Shown: positions 46,221-55,673 of the stretch, piece by piece
Layout: the number at the start of each line of letters is the position of its first letter
How positions within the stretch are numbered: position 1 is the stretch's first letter
NCBI RefSeq assembly: GCF_014204975.1
Contig: NZ_JACHMM010000001.1
Coordinates: 558,001 to 622,000 of the forward strand
Length of the DNA: 64,000 nucleotides
Origin: Jiangella mangrovi
GTDB lineage: Bacteria > Actinomycetota > Actinomycetes > Jiangellales > Jiangellaceae
Reading direction: 5' to 3'
The notes under the pieces: model-generated
Told to the model about the DNA's origin: nothing
Database searches by the model: none
Seen by the model: the letters and a program-made list of their open reading frames with translations, nothing else
Translations under genes and position numbers: made by a program

Positions 46221-47236
46221 GGGGCGAGCACCTCCTCGGCGAAGTGGCAGGCGCTGAACCGGCCCGGCGCGACCTCGCGGACGGCGGGCACCTCGCTCCG
46301 GCAGCGGTCCTGGGCGATCGGGCAGCGCGGGTGGAACGGGCAGCCGGCCGGGCGGTTGGCCGGGGTGGCCGGCGCACCGGGCAGCGGGTCGGCGAGCGCG
46401 GTCTTCGTGCGCACCGCCGGCACGCTGCGGACCAGCGCCTTCGTGTAGGGGTGGGCCGGGCGGCGCAGCACCGCCGGTGCCGGGCCGCGCTCGGCGACCC
46501 GTCCGGCGTACATGACCACCACTTGCGACGCCACGTTGGCGACGACCCGCAGGTCGTGGCTGACCAGCAGGATCGAGAGCCCCTCGTCCTGCTGGATCGA
46601 GTGCAGCAATGTCAGGATCCGGGCCTGGACGGTGACGTCGAGCGCCGTCGTCGGCTCGTCGGCGAGCAGCAGCGAGGGGTTGCCGGCCAGGGCCAGTGCG
46701 ATCATGGCCCGCTGCCGCAGCCCACCGGAGAACTCGTGTGGATAGTTCCCCGCCCGCGAAGCCGGGTCCGGCACGCCGGCGCGGTCGAGCAGCTCGACCA
46801 CCCGCCGGCGCACCTCGCCGCGGCCGACGCCGTCGCGCCGGAGGATCTCACCGACCTGCCGGCCGATGCGCTGCGTCGGGTTCAGCGCGGCCAGCGGATC
46901 CTGGAAGATCATCGAGATCTCGTGGCCGCGGGCCTTGCGCCGGCGACCGGCGCCTGCGTGCAGCAGGTCCTCGCCCCGCCACAGCAGCCGGCCGCCGGTG
47001 CCGGCGCCGTCCGGCAGCAGCCCGATGATCGCGTTGGCGGTCATCGTCTTGCCGCTGCCGGACTCGCCGATCAGGCCGACCGTGGTGCCGGCCGGCACGT
47101 CGAACGACACGCCGTCGACGATCCGGAGGTCCCCGCGCGTTCCCGGCAGGTCGACGGTGAGCCCGTCGACCTGCAGCAACGCCTCGTGCTGGGCCACCGG
47201 GGAGCCGCCGGCTCGCGCCGTCCGTACGTCGCTCAC
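46217..47236 (-). CDS. Oligopeptide-type ABC ATPase (OppD-like), system 4
   Basis: A 339-residue ATPase. GTG 47236 overlaps the binding-protein stop as GTGA; the longer open frame above it is out of register with the real upstream gene. Walker [11 protein letters not shown]-loop [12 protein letters not shown], signature [15 protein letters not shown], Walker [13 protein letters not shown] and H-loop VSHDLRV are intact. C-terminal cysteine motif [15 protein letters not shown]. Confidence 0.92.
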   Translation of the reverse strand: MSDVRTARAGGSPVAQHEALLQVDGLTVDLPGTRGDLRIVDGVSFDVPAGTTVGLIGESGSGKTMTANAIIGLLPDGAGTGGRLLWRGEDLLHAGAGRRRKARGHEISMIFQDPLAALNPTQRIGRQVGEILRRDGVGRGEVRRRVVELLDRAGVPDPASRAGNYPHEFSGGLRQRAMIALALAGNPSLLLADEPTTALDVTVQARILTLLHSIQQDEGLSILLVSHDLRVVANVASQVVVMYAGRVAERGPAPAVLRRPAHPYTKALVRSVPAVRTKTALADPLPGAPATPANRPAGCPFHPRCPIAQDRCRSEVPAVREVAPGRFSACHFAEEVLAP

Positions 47237-48771
47237 GAGCCCGAGACCGTCACCGTCGAGAAGTCCGGCAGGCCGCTGGGGTCGGGCGTGAAGCCCTCGA
47301 GGTCGCTGTTCCAGGCGTACGCCAGGCTCACGGCCATCGGGTACATGCCGACCGCGTCGCGCCAGATGATCTCGCTGGCCTGGCCGTAGAGGTCGGTCCG
47401 CTCGGCCTCGTCGGCGGAGCCGCCGGCCGCGGCGAGCAGTGCGTCGAGCTCGGGGTTGCAGTAGCCGTTGCGGCCGGCGGCGCAGGTGTAGAGGCGGCCG
47501 AGGTTGCTGGCAGCGTCGTAGGTCGGCGTGGCGAGCTGCTGGAAGTTGATGTCCCAGTTCAGCGCCAGCAGGTCCTCGGTGAAGACGGCCTGCTCCTTCT
47601 CCAGCGGCTCGACGGTGACGCCGATCTCGGCGAGGTCGGACACGACGGCCTGGATGAACGGGCGGAACTCGGCGTTGGCGAACTGCAGGCGCAGCGACTG
47701 CGAGAAGTCGAACCCGGCCGCCGTCAGCGCCGCCTGGGCCGCCTCGGGGTCGTAGCCGACCGGCTCCTGCGGCGAGTAGCCGAGCACCAGCGGCGAGACG
47801 GGCGCCTCGGCCAGCGTCCCGGTCTCCGGGTAGAGCGTGGAGATGATGGTGTCGAAGTCGACGGCCTGCCAGAGCGCCCGGCGGACCTCCGGCGTGGTCA
47901 GCGACGGGATCGAGGAGTTGAACCACATCGTGTAGACGGCGGTGCTGGGCACGGTCTCGACGGTCAGCGTGTCCTCGCCCTGCAGCGCGCCGAGCTGGTC
48001 GTCGGGGATGCCCCAGACGACGTCGACCTCGCCGGTGCGCAGCGCCGTCAGCCGGGCCGACAGCTCCGGGATGTTCCGGACGGTGACGGAGTCGACCTGC
48101 GGGACGTCGCCCCAGTAGTTCTCGTTCGGCACCAGCTCGAGCGAGTCGCCCGGCGTGAAGGCGCCGACGGTGAACGGCCCGGAGCCGACCGGCTCGGCGA
48201 AGAACGCGGTGTCGTCGGGCGCGACGCCGACCGGGATGACGTAGAAGATGAGCAGCTTGCCCGGGACGGCGGCGTCGGGAGCGGGCGCGGTGATGGTCAC
48301 CTCGGTGTCCGACGCGGCCGTCATCGTGTACTCGGGGAAGTTGCCGGCGTTGGGGCCGTCGAGCGTGATCATCCGCTCGAACGAGGCCACGACGTCGTCG
48401 GCCGTCACCGGCTCGCCGTCGCTGAACGTGGCGTCGTCGCGCAGGGTGAACGTCCACGCCGTCACGTCGGCGTTCGGCTCCCACGACTCCGCGAGGTCGC
48501 CGGTCAGCGAGCCGTCGGGCGCGGGGCGGACCAGCCGGCTGAAGATCGCCTGGCCGGCGAACTGGGTGCCGGTGGACGCGCCCTGGGCGCCGTGCGGGTC
48601 GAGGCTCTCGATGGGGTACGTGCCGGCAGCGACGACGTCGCCGCCGGCCGCCTCGCCGGAGTCGCCGGCGTCGGCCGTGTCGTCACCGCCGCCCGACGTC
48701 GTCGAGCAGGCCGCGAGCAGCAGCGCGGCGGCCGCGGCGACGGCCGCGAGGCGGCCCCTGGATCGGGTCAT
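47233..48771 (-). CDS. ABC transporter substrate-binding lipoprotein, Opp family, system 4
   Basis: A 512-residue lipoprotein with AAGGAG before its ATG. The lipobox is LAAC (Cys at about residue 22) followed by STTSGGGDD. Family segments are LAESWEPNADVTAWTFTLR, FSDGEPVTADDVVASFERM and YWGDVPQVDSVTVRN. Its position after the permeases, rather than before them, differs from the other three systems. Given the glycosidases downstream, its ligand is more likely an oligosaccharide than a peptide, which members of this SBP family can bind; that is inference. Confidence 0.92.
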   Translation of the reverse strand: MTRSRGRLAAVAAAAALLLAACSTTSGGGDDTADAGDSGEAAGGDVVAAGTYPIESLDPHGAQGASTGTQFAGQAIFSRLVRPAPDGSLTGDLAESWEPNADVTAWTFTLRDDATFSDGEPVTADDVVASFERMITLDGPNAGNFPEYTMTAASDTEVTITAPAPDAAVPGKLLIFYVIPVGVAPDDTAFFAEPVGSGPFTVGAFTPGDSLELVPNENYWGDVPQVDSVTVRNIPELSARLTALRTGEVDVVWGIPDDQLGALQGEDTLTVETVPSTAVYTMWFNSSIPSLTTPEVRRALWQAVDFDTIISTLYPETGTLAEAPVSPLVLGYSPQEPVGYDPEAAQAALTAAGFDFSQSLRLQFANAEFRPFIQAVVSDLAEIGVTVEPLEKEQAVFTEDLLALNWDINFQQLATPTYDAASNLGRLYTCAAGRNGYCNPELDALLAAAGGSADEAERTDLYGQASEIIWRDAVGMYPMAVSLAYAWNSDLEGFTPDPSGLPDFSTVTVSGS

Positions 48772-48795
48772 GGGTCTGGCTCCTTCGTGTGTGCT

Positions 48796-49680
48796 TCAGG
48801 GGTCGCGGCGTCCGCGCCCGTACCGGGCGGTCAGCTGGTCGCCGAGGATCCCGACGTTGATGATCAGCAGGGACAGCGCGATGCCGGGGAGGGTGGAGAT
48901 CCACCACGCCGTCTCGAGGTAGGTCTTGCCGTTGGCGATGGTCTGGCCCCACGACACCGTCGACGAGGGCAGCCCGATGCCGAGGAAGCTCAGGCCCGCC
49001 TCGGCCAGCACGACCAGGGCGAACTCGAGCGTCGCCAGCGCGACGATCGGTCCGGCGGTGAACGGGAGGACGTGCCGCCACAGGATCGAGCGGTTCGGGA
49101 CGCCGAGCACGCGGGCCGCGTCGACCCAGGCCCGCTCCCGCAGGGACAGGGCCACGCTGCGGGTGACCCGGGCGAACGAGATCCATGCGGTGGCCGACAG
49201 CGCGACCACCACGAGCAGGACGCTGCGCTGGAAGGCGCCCGCGATGACGATGGCGAGCAGGATCGCCGGGAACGCCAGCAGCACGTCGAAGATGCGGGCG
49301 AGGACGGCGTCGAGCCAGCCGCGCGCGAATCCGGCGACGGCGCCGAGCAGCAGCCCGACGACGCTCGAGATGCCCACCGTCGCGACGCCGATGAGCACCG
49401 ACGTGCGGGCGCCGTAGACGATCTGGGCCAGCACGTCGCGGCCGAGGTCGTCGGTGCCGAGCCAGGCCGTGCCGCCGTCGGCCGTCGTCGAGCCCGGCGA
49501 GAGCAGCCGGTCCTCGAGCGGCGTGTGGACGGGGTCGTAGTCGAGCAGCAGCGGCCCGACCATCCCCACCAGCACGTACAGGCCGATGACGACGTAGGGG
49601 ACCGTGCCGAGCCAGCCGGCGCGGCGTCTGGTCCGCTTGCCGGTGGCCAGGGGCGCGGACAGGGTGGCGGTGGCGGTCAC
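48796..49680 (-). CDS. Peptide-type ABC permease (OppC-like), system 4
   Basis: A 294-residue permease with a GTG start at 49680 overlapping the OppB-like stop. GARTSVLIGVATVGISSVVG opens the core, the coupling loop is WVDAARVLGVPNRSILWRHV and LSFLGIGLPSSTVSWGQ is near the end. The C-terminus LTARYGRG differs a little from the usual DPR ending. Confidence 0.92.
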   Translation of the reverse strand: MTATATLSAPLATGKRTRRRAGWLGTVPYVVIGLYVLVGMVGPLLLDYDPVHTPLEDRLLSPGSTTADGGTAWLGTDDLGRDVLAQIVYGARTSVLIGVATVGISSVVGLLLGAVAGFARGWLDAVLARIFDVLLAFPAILLAIVIAGAFQRSVLLVVVALSATAWISFARVTRSVALSLRERAWVDAARVLGVPNRSILWRHVLPFTAGPIVALATLEFALVVLAEAGLSFLGIGLPSSTVSWGQTIANGKTYLETAWWISTLPGIALSLLIINVGILGDQLTARYGRGRRDP

Positions 49681-50606
49681 GACGCGCCCTCCATCCGGAT
49701 GCGCGGATCGAGCTGGGTGTACAGCAGGTCCGCGACCAGGTTGAGCACCATGACGATGCCGGCGATCAGCAGCGTCACGGCCTGGACGACGGCGTAGTCG
49801 CGGTTGGCGACGGCGTCGACGACCAGCGACCCGAGTCCGGGCCAGGCGAACACGTTCTCGACGATCACGGCGCCGCCCATGAGCGCGCCCATCTGCAAGC
49901 CGACCACCGTCACGACGGGGATCAGCGAGTTGCGCAGAGCGTGGCCGACCAGCACCTGCGGCTCGGTCAGGCCCTTGGACCGGGCGGTCTGCACGTACGG
50001 CTCGCGCATCGCCTCGGCGACGGAGCTGCGGGTCAGCCGGGCGACGATGGCGGTGAACGGCAGCGCGAGCGTCACCGCCGGCAGCACCATGTGCTGCGGG
50101 GTTCCGACCCCGGCGCTGGGCAGCAGCCGCAGGCCCAGCGCGAACACCAGGATCAGCATGATGCCGACCCAGAACGTCGGGAACGACTGCAGCGCGATGG
50201 TGGCCGCCGACACGACCCGGTCGACGACGCCACCCGGCCGGCCACCCGCCACGAGGCCGAGCGTGAGCCCGACGACGACGGCGATCGCGGTGGCGGCGAG
50301 GGTCAGCTCGATGGTCGCCGGCAGCCGGTCGAACACCGCCTCCATGGCGGGGCGGCCGAGCCGGTGCGAGTCGCCGAAGTCGAGCCGGACCGCGTCACCC
50401 AGGAAGCTCAGGTACTGCGCGAACATCGGCCGGTCGAGTCCGAGCGTCTCGTGCAGCCGCGCGACCTGCTCCGGGTCGGCGTCCGGGCCGAGCATGACAG
50501 TGGCAGGGTCGCCCGGCGCGACGCGCACGATGACGAAGATCAGCGAGGCGGCGCCCCACATGACGAAGACGCCGATGAGCAGCCGGCGGAGGATGAGCTT
50601 GATCAC
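49677..50606 (-). CDS. Peptide-type ABC permease (OppB-like), system 4
   Basis: A 309-residue permease starting at GTG 50606, overlapping the LacI stop by 4 bp. The N-terminus MIKLILRRLLIGVFVMWGAA, the loop GDPATVMLGPDADPEQVARL, the coupling loop YVQTARSKGLTEPQVLVGHA and the C-terminus YTQLDPRIRM are typical. Confidence 0.93.
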   Translation of the reverse strand: MIKLILRRLLIGVFVMWGAASLIFVIVRVAPGDPATVMLGPDADPEQVARLHETLGLDRPMFAQYLSFLGDAVRLDFGDSHRLGRPAMEAVFDRLPATIELTLAATAIAVVVGLTLGLVAGGRPGGVVDRVVSAATIALQSFPTFWVGIMLILVFALGLRLLPSAGVGTPQHMVLPAVTLALPFTAIVARLTRSSVAEAMREPYVQTARSKGLTEPQVLVGHALRNSLIPVVTVVGLQMGALMGGAVIVENVFAWPGLGSLVVDAVANRDYAVVQAVTLLIAGIVMVLNLVADLLYTQLDPRIRMEGAS

Positions 50607-51679
50607 GGGGCGGCCGCCTCAGGGGCCGGGCCGATGGAGTCGCCGGGCAAGAACGTGCACGGGATGCTGACCTGGCGCGACGACGACTGTGGGTCGCCGA
50701 GCAGGTCGACCAGCATGCGCACCGCCTCGCGCCCCATCTCCGCCCGCGGCAGCGAGAACCGGGTCCAGTCGCGCAGCTCCGGCGTCCACGACGGCGGCTC
50801 ACCGAGCAGGGCGATCGAGCAGTCCTCGGGAAAACGCACCCGCTCGCCGTCGGTCATCGCCGTCAGCGCGTCGACCAGCCGGTTGTCCTCGGTCGGCTCG
50901 ACCAGGATCGCGGTGACGCCGTAGGCGCCGATCCAGTGCTGGACGTGCTCGGCGGACAGGTCGGCGGGGTCGGCGAGGCCCTGGATGAGCCGCTCGTCGA
51001 CCTCGAGGCCGGCGGCGGCCAGGCCCTCGCGGTAGCCCTGCTCGCGGTCGCGGGTGGGCTCGGTGTCCTCGATGGCGCGCAGGTAGAGGATGCGCCGGTG
51101 GCCCAGGCGGTGCAGCTCGGCGACCATGGCGCTGGTGGCGGCGACGTAGTCGGCCCCGACGTAGCTGATCTCACCCTCGTCGACCTCGCGGCGGCCGATG
51201 AAGACGAACGGGAAGTCCTCTTGGACCAGCGCGTTCAGCTCTTCGCGGCGAACGTTGCGGCCGAGCAGGACGCAGCCGTCGGCGAGCTTGAGCCGATTGG
51301 TCCCGCCGGCGTAGATGGACCGGTCGGGCGACGAGGTGACCGAGCTGAACAGCAGCAGGTCGTAGCCCTGGGACGCGGTCTCCTCTTCGACCCCCAGCAG
51401 GAACGGGTAGTAGAAGTCGCGCAGATCGGTCGGGAACACCGGCTCGAACGTGTAGAGGCCGAGCAGCCGGTTGCGGCCGCCCTTGAGGCTGCGGGCGGCG
51501 ACGTTGACCGCGTAGCCGAGCTCCGCCGCGGCCGCGAGGACCGCCTGTCGCGTCGACGCGGCGATCTGGTCGCTGGCCGCGCCGCCGCTGATGACCAGCG
51601 AGACGGTGGCCTGCGAGACGCCGGCGCGGCGTGCGATGTCGACCTGGGTCGGCCGGCGTCGTCGCCCCTGGGGTGGCAC
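50603..51679 (-). CDS. LacI-family transcriptional regulator of the glycan operon
   Basis: A 358-residue repressor-type protein, GTG 51679 with GGAGG upstream. The N-terminal HTH (about 11-30) is VDIARRAGVSQATVSLVI followed by the hinge helix region AARSLKGGRNRLLG. The ligand domain is a periplasmic-binding-like fold (LGLYTFEPVFPTDLRDFYYP, later RRILYLRAIED). It is the first gene of its own operon and is coupled to the OppB-like gene, so it most likely represses the unit through the palindromes just upstream and responds to an imported sugar. Confidence 0.93.
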   Translation of the reverse strand: MPPQGRRRRPTQVDIARRAGVSQATVSLVISGGAASDQIAASTRQAVLAAAAELGYAVNVAARSLKGGRNRLLGLYTFEPVFPTDLRDFYYPFLLGVEEETASQGYDLLLFSSVTSSPDRSIYAGGTNRLKLADGCVLLGRNVRREELNALVQEDFPFVFIGRREVDEGEISYVGADYVAATSAMVAELHRLGHRRILYLRAIEDTEPTRDREQGYREGLAAAGLEVDERLIQGLADPADLSAEHVQHWIGAYGVTAILVEPTEDNRLVDALTAMTDGERVRFPEDCSIALLGEPPSWTPELRDWTRFSLPRAEMGREAVRMLVDLLGDPQSSSRQVSIPCTFLPGDSIGPAPEAAAP

Positions 51680-51696
51680 GTCCCGTCCTCCAATTC

Positions 51697-51744
51697 ATAC
51701 GTATTAGGTACGGTGGCGTCGAGATTACGCGCACGTTTCGCGAA
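51697..51744 (-). promoter_or_regulatory. Two palindromes upstream of the LacI gene: candidate operators
   Basis: ATACGTAT at 51697-51704 and TTCGCGAA at 51737-51744 both have a central CG, as LacI-family sites usually do. Their centres are exactly 40 bp apart. The first sits between the GGAGG ribosome site and the presumed promoter of the LacI-led unit. Confidence 0.5.
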
Positions 51745-51875
51745 TCGTCAAGGCATAGCGCGCAAGGAGTCGTTGTGACAGGATTCGCCATCATGCTGCG
51801 TGGTGGAGCCATGGCCGCGGCGGGGTGGACGACGCCACGCTGGTGTCGTCCGTCCCTCGTCCTCGGGAGTGTGCC

Positions 51876-52775
51876 GTGACCGTCACCCCAGCTGCCGCCG
51901 TCGTCCTGCCCGCCGTCGATGTCTCGGCGCCAGGTGTCCTGGAAGAGCGCTATGAGCAGGACGGATTCGCCATCCTGCCGGACGTGCTGAGCCGCGCTGA
52001 ACTCGACGCACTGCTAGCCGAGACGGCCCGGATCTGCCGCGGCGAGCTCGGCGCCATCGAGGGTGCGGTCGCGTCCTCCGCGGACGAGACCGACGACGAA
52101 GTGATCCGCCGGTTCCTCTGCATCCACTACCCGCACAAGCTGTCGTCGCTGATGCTCGACACGATGCGCCATCCCGGCATCGTCGGTCCGCTCACCCGCG
52201 TCATCGGCCCGAACGTCAAGGCGATGCAGTCGATGCTGTTCGTCAAGGCCGAGGGGAAGCCCGGCCAGGCCTGGCACCAGGACGAGATGTTCATCCCCAC
52301 GCGCGACCGCTCGCTGACCGCCGCGTGGATCGCTCTCGACGACGCCACCGTCGAGAACGGCTGCCTCTGGGTGCTGCCCGGCTCGCACCGCCGCGGCGTC
52401 ATCTACCCCAACCGCGAGCACGACGACCCGCGCTACGACTGCACCGTCGAGTCCTACGACTTCCCGTGGACCGACGACGACGCCGTCCCGGTCGAGCTGA
52501 AGGCCGGGTCGGTGCTGCTGTTCAACGGCTACCTGCTGCACAAGTCGCTGCCCAACACCGGCGCGCACGGCTACCGGCGGGCGCTGGCCGACCACTACAT
52601 GAGTGCCGAGTCGCTGCTGCCGTGGGCGCTGCCGTACGAGGGCCAGAACATGGCGCAGGCCGACTTCCGCGACGTCGTGCTGGTGGCCGGCGACGACCCG
52701 TATGCCTACAAGGGGGTCGAGCAGCTGCGCACTCCGCGGATCCGGCCCGATCGCGACGGTGGCTGTGACCGCTGA
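51876..52775 (+). CDS. Phytanoyl-CoA dioxygenase (PhyH) family oxygenase
   Basis: A 299-residue Fe(II)/2-oxoglutarate-type oxygenase. GTG 51876 follows a GGGAG. The iron facial triad is visible: HQD in GQAWHQDEMF (about residue 130) and the distal His in LLHKSLPNTG. GSVLLFNGYLLH and the preceding WVLPGSHRRG are family hallmarks. The substrate is unknown. It is divergent from the LacI unit and overlaps an AraC-type regulator gene. Confidence 0.88.
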   Translation: MTVTPAAAVVLPAVDVSAPGVLEERYEQDGFAILPDVLSRAELDALLAETARICRGELGAIEGAVASSADETDDEVIRRFLCIHYPHKLSSLMLDTMRHPGIVGPLTRVIGPNVKAMQSMLFVKAEGKPGQAWHQDEMFIPTRDRSLTAAWIALDDATVENGCLWVLPGSHRRGVIYPNREHDDPRYDCTVESYDFPWTDDDAVPVELKAGSVLLFNGYLLHKSLPNTGAHGYRRALADHYMSAESLLPWALPYEGQNMAQADFRDVVLVAGDDPYAYKGVEQLRTPRIRPDRDGGCDR

Positions 52776-53664
52776 GGTCGCTGCGTTCGGGTCCGGGGTC
52801 TCCGGCGGGTTCGAGGTGGGGCTGGTGTCCCGCCTCGGGCCCGCCGTCGCCGACTACCCTCCGGGCTCGACGTTCGGCCCGCGCGACGCCCGCACCTACG
52901 AGTTCGTCTGGCTGCTGTCCGGCAGTGCGACCTGGCACTGGGACGACATGCGGGTGCCGCTGGCGCCGGGCACGCTGCTGCTGGTCCGGCCGGGCATGCG
53001 CGACTCGTTCCGGTGGGACCCGCGCCGCCCCACCCGGCACGCGTACGTGCACTTCACGCTGTCGGGGTCCGGGCTGGACGGCGCGATGTGGCCGGTCGTG
53101 CGCGACCTCGGCGGCCGGCCCGATCCCATGGGCGCGCTCTGCCAGTACTTGCTCTGGCTCGGCGCGGCCTGTCCCCCGGCCTGGCGCGAGCAGGCCGCGG
53201 AGACGCTGCGCCTGTTGGTGCTGACGTTCCTCGCGCCGCCGCCGTCGCCGTCCTCGGATCCGGGCGCCGACGGCGGGCTGCCGCGACCCGTCGTCGCCGC
53301 AATGGCCGCCGTCCGGTCCGCCTGGGCCGCGGGCGTGGCCCGGCCGGTGCCGCTGGGCGAGCTCGCCGCCGCCGCGGGCGTCTCCGTCAGCACCTTGTGC
53401 CGGGTGTTCCAGCGGCAGTTCGGCGTCGGCCCGGTCGCCGCGCTGGAACGGCTGCGGCTGGCCCGCGCCGAGCCGCTGCTGTGGATGAGCAACCTGTCGC
53501 TGCAGGCCATCGCCGTGCAGTGCGGCTTCGCCGACGCCTACCACTTCTCCCGCCGGTTCCGTGCGGTCTACGGCCTCGCCCCGAGCGCCTTCCGCGCCGC
53601 CACGCCGGACACCGCGCCCCGCCCGCCCGTGCCGGCGGCCCTCGACGCCCTCATCACCCCGTGA
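52759..53664 (+). CDS. AraC-family transcriptional regulator
   Basis: About 301 residues; start GTG 52759 or 52765, both inside the end of the oxygenase gene, neither with a clear ribosome site. The N-terminal cupin-like sensor (about 20-130) includes FVWLLSGSATWHWDD and GTLLLVRPGMRDSFRWDP. The C-terminal double HTH (about 185-285) has LGELAAAAGVSVSTLCRVFQ and the family signature IAVQCGFADAYHFSRRFRAV. It probably controls the co-transcribed oxygenase gene. Confidence 0.88.
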   Translation: MAVTAEVAAFGSGVSGGFEVGLVSRLGPAVADYPPGSTFGPRDARTYEFVWLLSGSATWHWDDMRVPLAPGTLLLVRPGMRDSFRWDPRRPTRHAYVHFTLSGSGLDGAMWPVVRDLGGRPDPMGALCQYLLWLGAACPPAWREQAAETLRLLVLTFLAPPPSPSSDPGADGGLPRPVVAAMAAVRSAWAAGVARPVPLGELAAAAGVSVSTLCRVFQRQFGVGPVAALERLRLARAEPLLWMSNLSLQAIAVQCGFADAYHFSRRFRAVYGLAPSAFRAATPDTAPRPPVPAALDALITP

Positions 53665-53878
53665 TCTGCCGGAACCGGTACCTGGCCTTGATGACCTGGT
53701 TGATGAAGGTGCCCTTGCTGTCGGCCAGGATGAGCGCCTCGACGTCCGCGGGAGCCACGCTGTAGTAGCGGTACACGTCGCCGGAGCTGAACTCGACCTC
53801 GAGGGTCGACGACTCGGGGTCGTAGCCCATGGTCCGCACCGCGGACGACTCGATCGGCCAGCGTCTGATCTTCTCCAT
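53654..53878 (-). CDS. KTSC-domain protein
   Basis: A 74-residue protein that is almost entirely a KTSC domain: SSAVRTMGYDPESSTLEVEF, VYRYYSVAP and KGTFINQVIKARYRFRQI. Domains of this type are found alone or at the ends of lysyl-tRNA synthetase-like and phage proteins; the role is unclear. It converges with the AraC gene with an 11-bp overlap and diverges from the ABC exporter. Confidence 0.85.
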   Translation of the reverse strand: MEKIRRWPIESSAVRTMGYDPESSTLEVEFSSGDVYRYYSVAPADVEALILADSKGTFINQVIKARYRFRQITG

Positions 53879-53936
53879 CGCCGTCGATCGTGGGTGCTGT
53901 GGTCGGTGCCGGTCAAGGTCGCGGCCGGTAATCGCA

Positions 53937-53965
53937 TTGCCGCCGGGTGCGGGCCGGGCTAGGCT
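53937..53965 (+). promoter_or_regulatory. Promoter of the ABC exporter pair
   Basis: TTGCCG (53937-53942), 17-bp spacer, TAGGCT (53960-53965), then 10 nt to the GTG at 53976. This is a good fit to a housekeeping actinobacterial promoter and implies a very short leader. Confidence 0.6.
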
Positions 53966-53975
53966 CCCCTGTCTT

Positions 53976-55673
53976 GTGCGGCGCTTCCCCGATGCGGATC
54001 CCGGTGAGCCGAGCCGCCTGACGCCCGGCCGGTACCTGTTGTGGCTGGCCCGCACCCAGTGGCCGGTCGTCCTGCTGGGCGCCTTCTGGGGCTGCCTCTG
54101 GCCGACGGCGCAGGCGCTGATCCCGTACGGCGTCGGCCGGGCCATCGACGACGGGCTGACCGGACGCGACCGCGGCGACCTGGTGCTGTGGGGCGGAGTG
54201 GTGCTCGCCCTGGGCCTGCTGCAGGCCGCCGCCGCCATCCTGCAGGACCGGTGCGCGCTGACCAACGCGCTGGGCGCGCGGTACCGGACGCTGCAGCTGG
54301 TCACCCGGCAGGCGGCCCGGCTCGGCGCGACGCTGCCGCGCAAGACGTCGGCCGGCGAGGTCATGAGCGTGGGCGTCGCCGACGTGCTGCAGATCGGCCG
54401 CGTGCTGGACCTCAGCTCGCGCGGCATCGGCTCCGTCGTCGCGATCGCAGTGGTGGCCGCCGTCATGCTCGCGACGTCGTGGCAGCTCGGGCTGGTCGTC
54501 CTGGCCGGCGTGCCGCTCATGGTCGCGGCGGTCGCCCTGCTGCTGCGGCCGCTGCACGACCGGCAGGCGCGGCTACGCGACCAGCAGGCCGAACTGAGCT
54601 CGCACGCCGTCGACATCGTCGGCGGACTCCGGGTGCTGCGCGGCATCGGCGGCGAGGAGCTGTTCGCCGGGCGCTACCACGCGGAGTCGCAGCGGGTCCG
54701 CCACGCCGGTGTGCGTCTGGCCGGTGCCGAGGCGGTGTTCGACGGCGTGCGCATGCTGCTACCCGGGCTGCTGGTCGCGGTGATCGTGTACCTCGGCGCG
54801 CGCTCGGTGCTGGCCGGCGACCTCACCGCCGGCCAGCTGGTCGCGTTCTACGGGTACGCGGTGTTCCTGGCGACGCCGATCCGCCGGGTCACGTTCTTCG
54901 CGAGCACGACGATGAAGGGGTTCGTGGCGGCGCGCCGGGTCGTGGAGCTGCTGGCGCTGACGCCGTCGATCGGGCCGGGTGGCGCGGCGCGGTTGCCCTC
55001 GGCGGGTGGCGATCTGGTGGACCCGGTGTCGGGCCTGGTCGTGAAGGGTGGCGGTGTCACCGCGGTGGCGTGCACGGTGCCGGCCGACGGGGCCGAGCTG
55101 GCCGACCGGCTGGGCCTCTATGTGGATTCCGACGTCACGTGGGACGGTGTGCCGCTGCGGGCGGCCGGGCTCGACGAGGTGCGTCGGCGCATCCTCGTGT
55201 CCGGCAACGAGGCGCGGCTGTTCGCCGGACCGCTACGGAGCGAGCTGTCGCCGTCGTCGTCCGCCGAAGAGCTGCTCGCCGCGATCGAGGTCGCGTCGGC
55301 GGCCGACGTGCTGGAGGCGCTGCCCGACGGGCTGGACACCGTCGTGACCGCGGGCGGCAAGGAGTTCTCCGGCGGCCAGCAGCAGCGGCTCCGGCTGGCT
55401 CGGGCCGTCCTGAGCTCGCCGGACGTGCTGGTGCTGGTCGAGCCGACGAGCGCCGTCGACGCGCACACCGAGGCGCGCATCGCCGCCCGGCTGGCCGCGG
55501 CCCGGGCCGGGCGGACCACCGTCGTCGTCGGGACCAGCCCGATCCTGCTCGACCACGCCGACGACGTCGTCCTGGTCGACGGCGGCACGGTGGTCGCCAC
55601 CGGCACGCATGCGTCGGTGCTGGACGACCCGCGCTACCGGGCGCTGGTCGCTCGTGAGGAGGGGACGGCATGA
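53976..55673 (+). CDS. Heterodimeric ABC exporter subunit with degenerate nucleotide-binding domain
   Basis: A 565-residue half transporter; start GTG 53976. A six-helix exporter domain (about 25-310) is followed by an NBD (about 335-560) that has lost most catalytic motifs. The Walker A position reads VACTVPADGAELADRLG with no GKS/T, the Q-loop region is SGNEARLFAG, Walker B is VLVLVEPTSAVD with Val for the Asp, and the switch His is missing (VVVGTSPILLDHADD). In contrast the signature FSGGQQQRLRLARAV is intact. It overlaps its partner gene by 4 bp. Substrate unknown; peptides, lipids or drugs are typical. Confidence 0.9.
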   Translation: MRRFPDADPGEPSRLTPGRYLLWLARTQWPVVLLGAFWGCLWPTAQALIPYGVGRAIDDGLTGRDRGDLVLWGGVVLALGLLQAAAAILQDRCALTNALGARYRTLQLVTRQAARLGATLPRKTSAGEVMSVGVADVLQIGRVLDLSSRGIGSVVAIAVVAAVMLATSWQLGLVVLAGVPLMVAAVALLLRPLHDRQARLRDQQAELSSHAVDIVGGLRVLRGIGGEELFAGRYHAESQRVRHAGVRLAGAEAVFDGVRMLLPGLLVAVIVYLGARSVLAGDLTAGQLVAFYGYAVFLATPIRRVTFFASTTMKGFVAARRVVELLALTPSIGPGGAARLPSAGGDLVDPVSGLVVKGGGVTAVACTVPADGAELADRLGLYVDSDVTWDGVPLRAAGLDEVRRRILVSGNEARLFAGPLRSELSPSSSAEELLAAIEVASAADVLEALPDGLDTVVTAGGKEFSGGQQQRLRLARAVLSSPDVLVLVEPTSAVDAHTEARIAARLAAARAGRTTVVVGTSPILLDHADDVVLVDGGTVVATGTHASVLDDPRYRALVAREEGTA

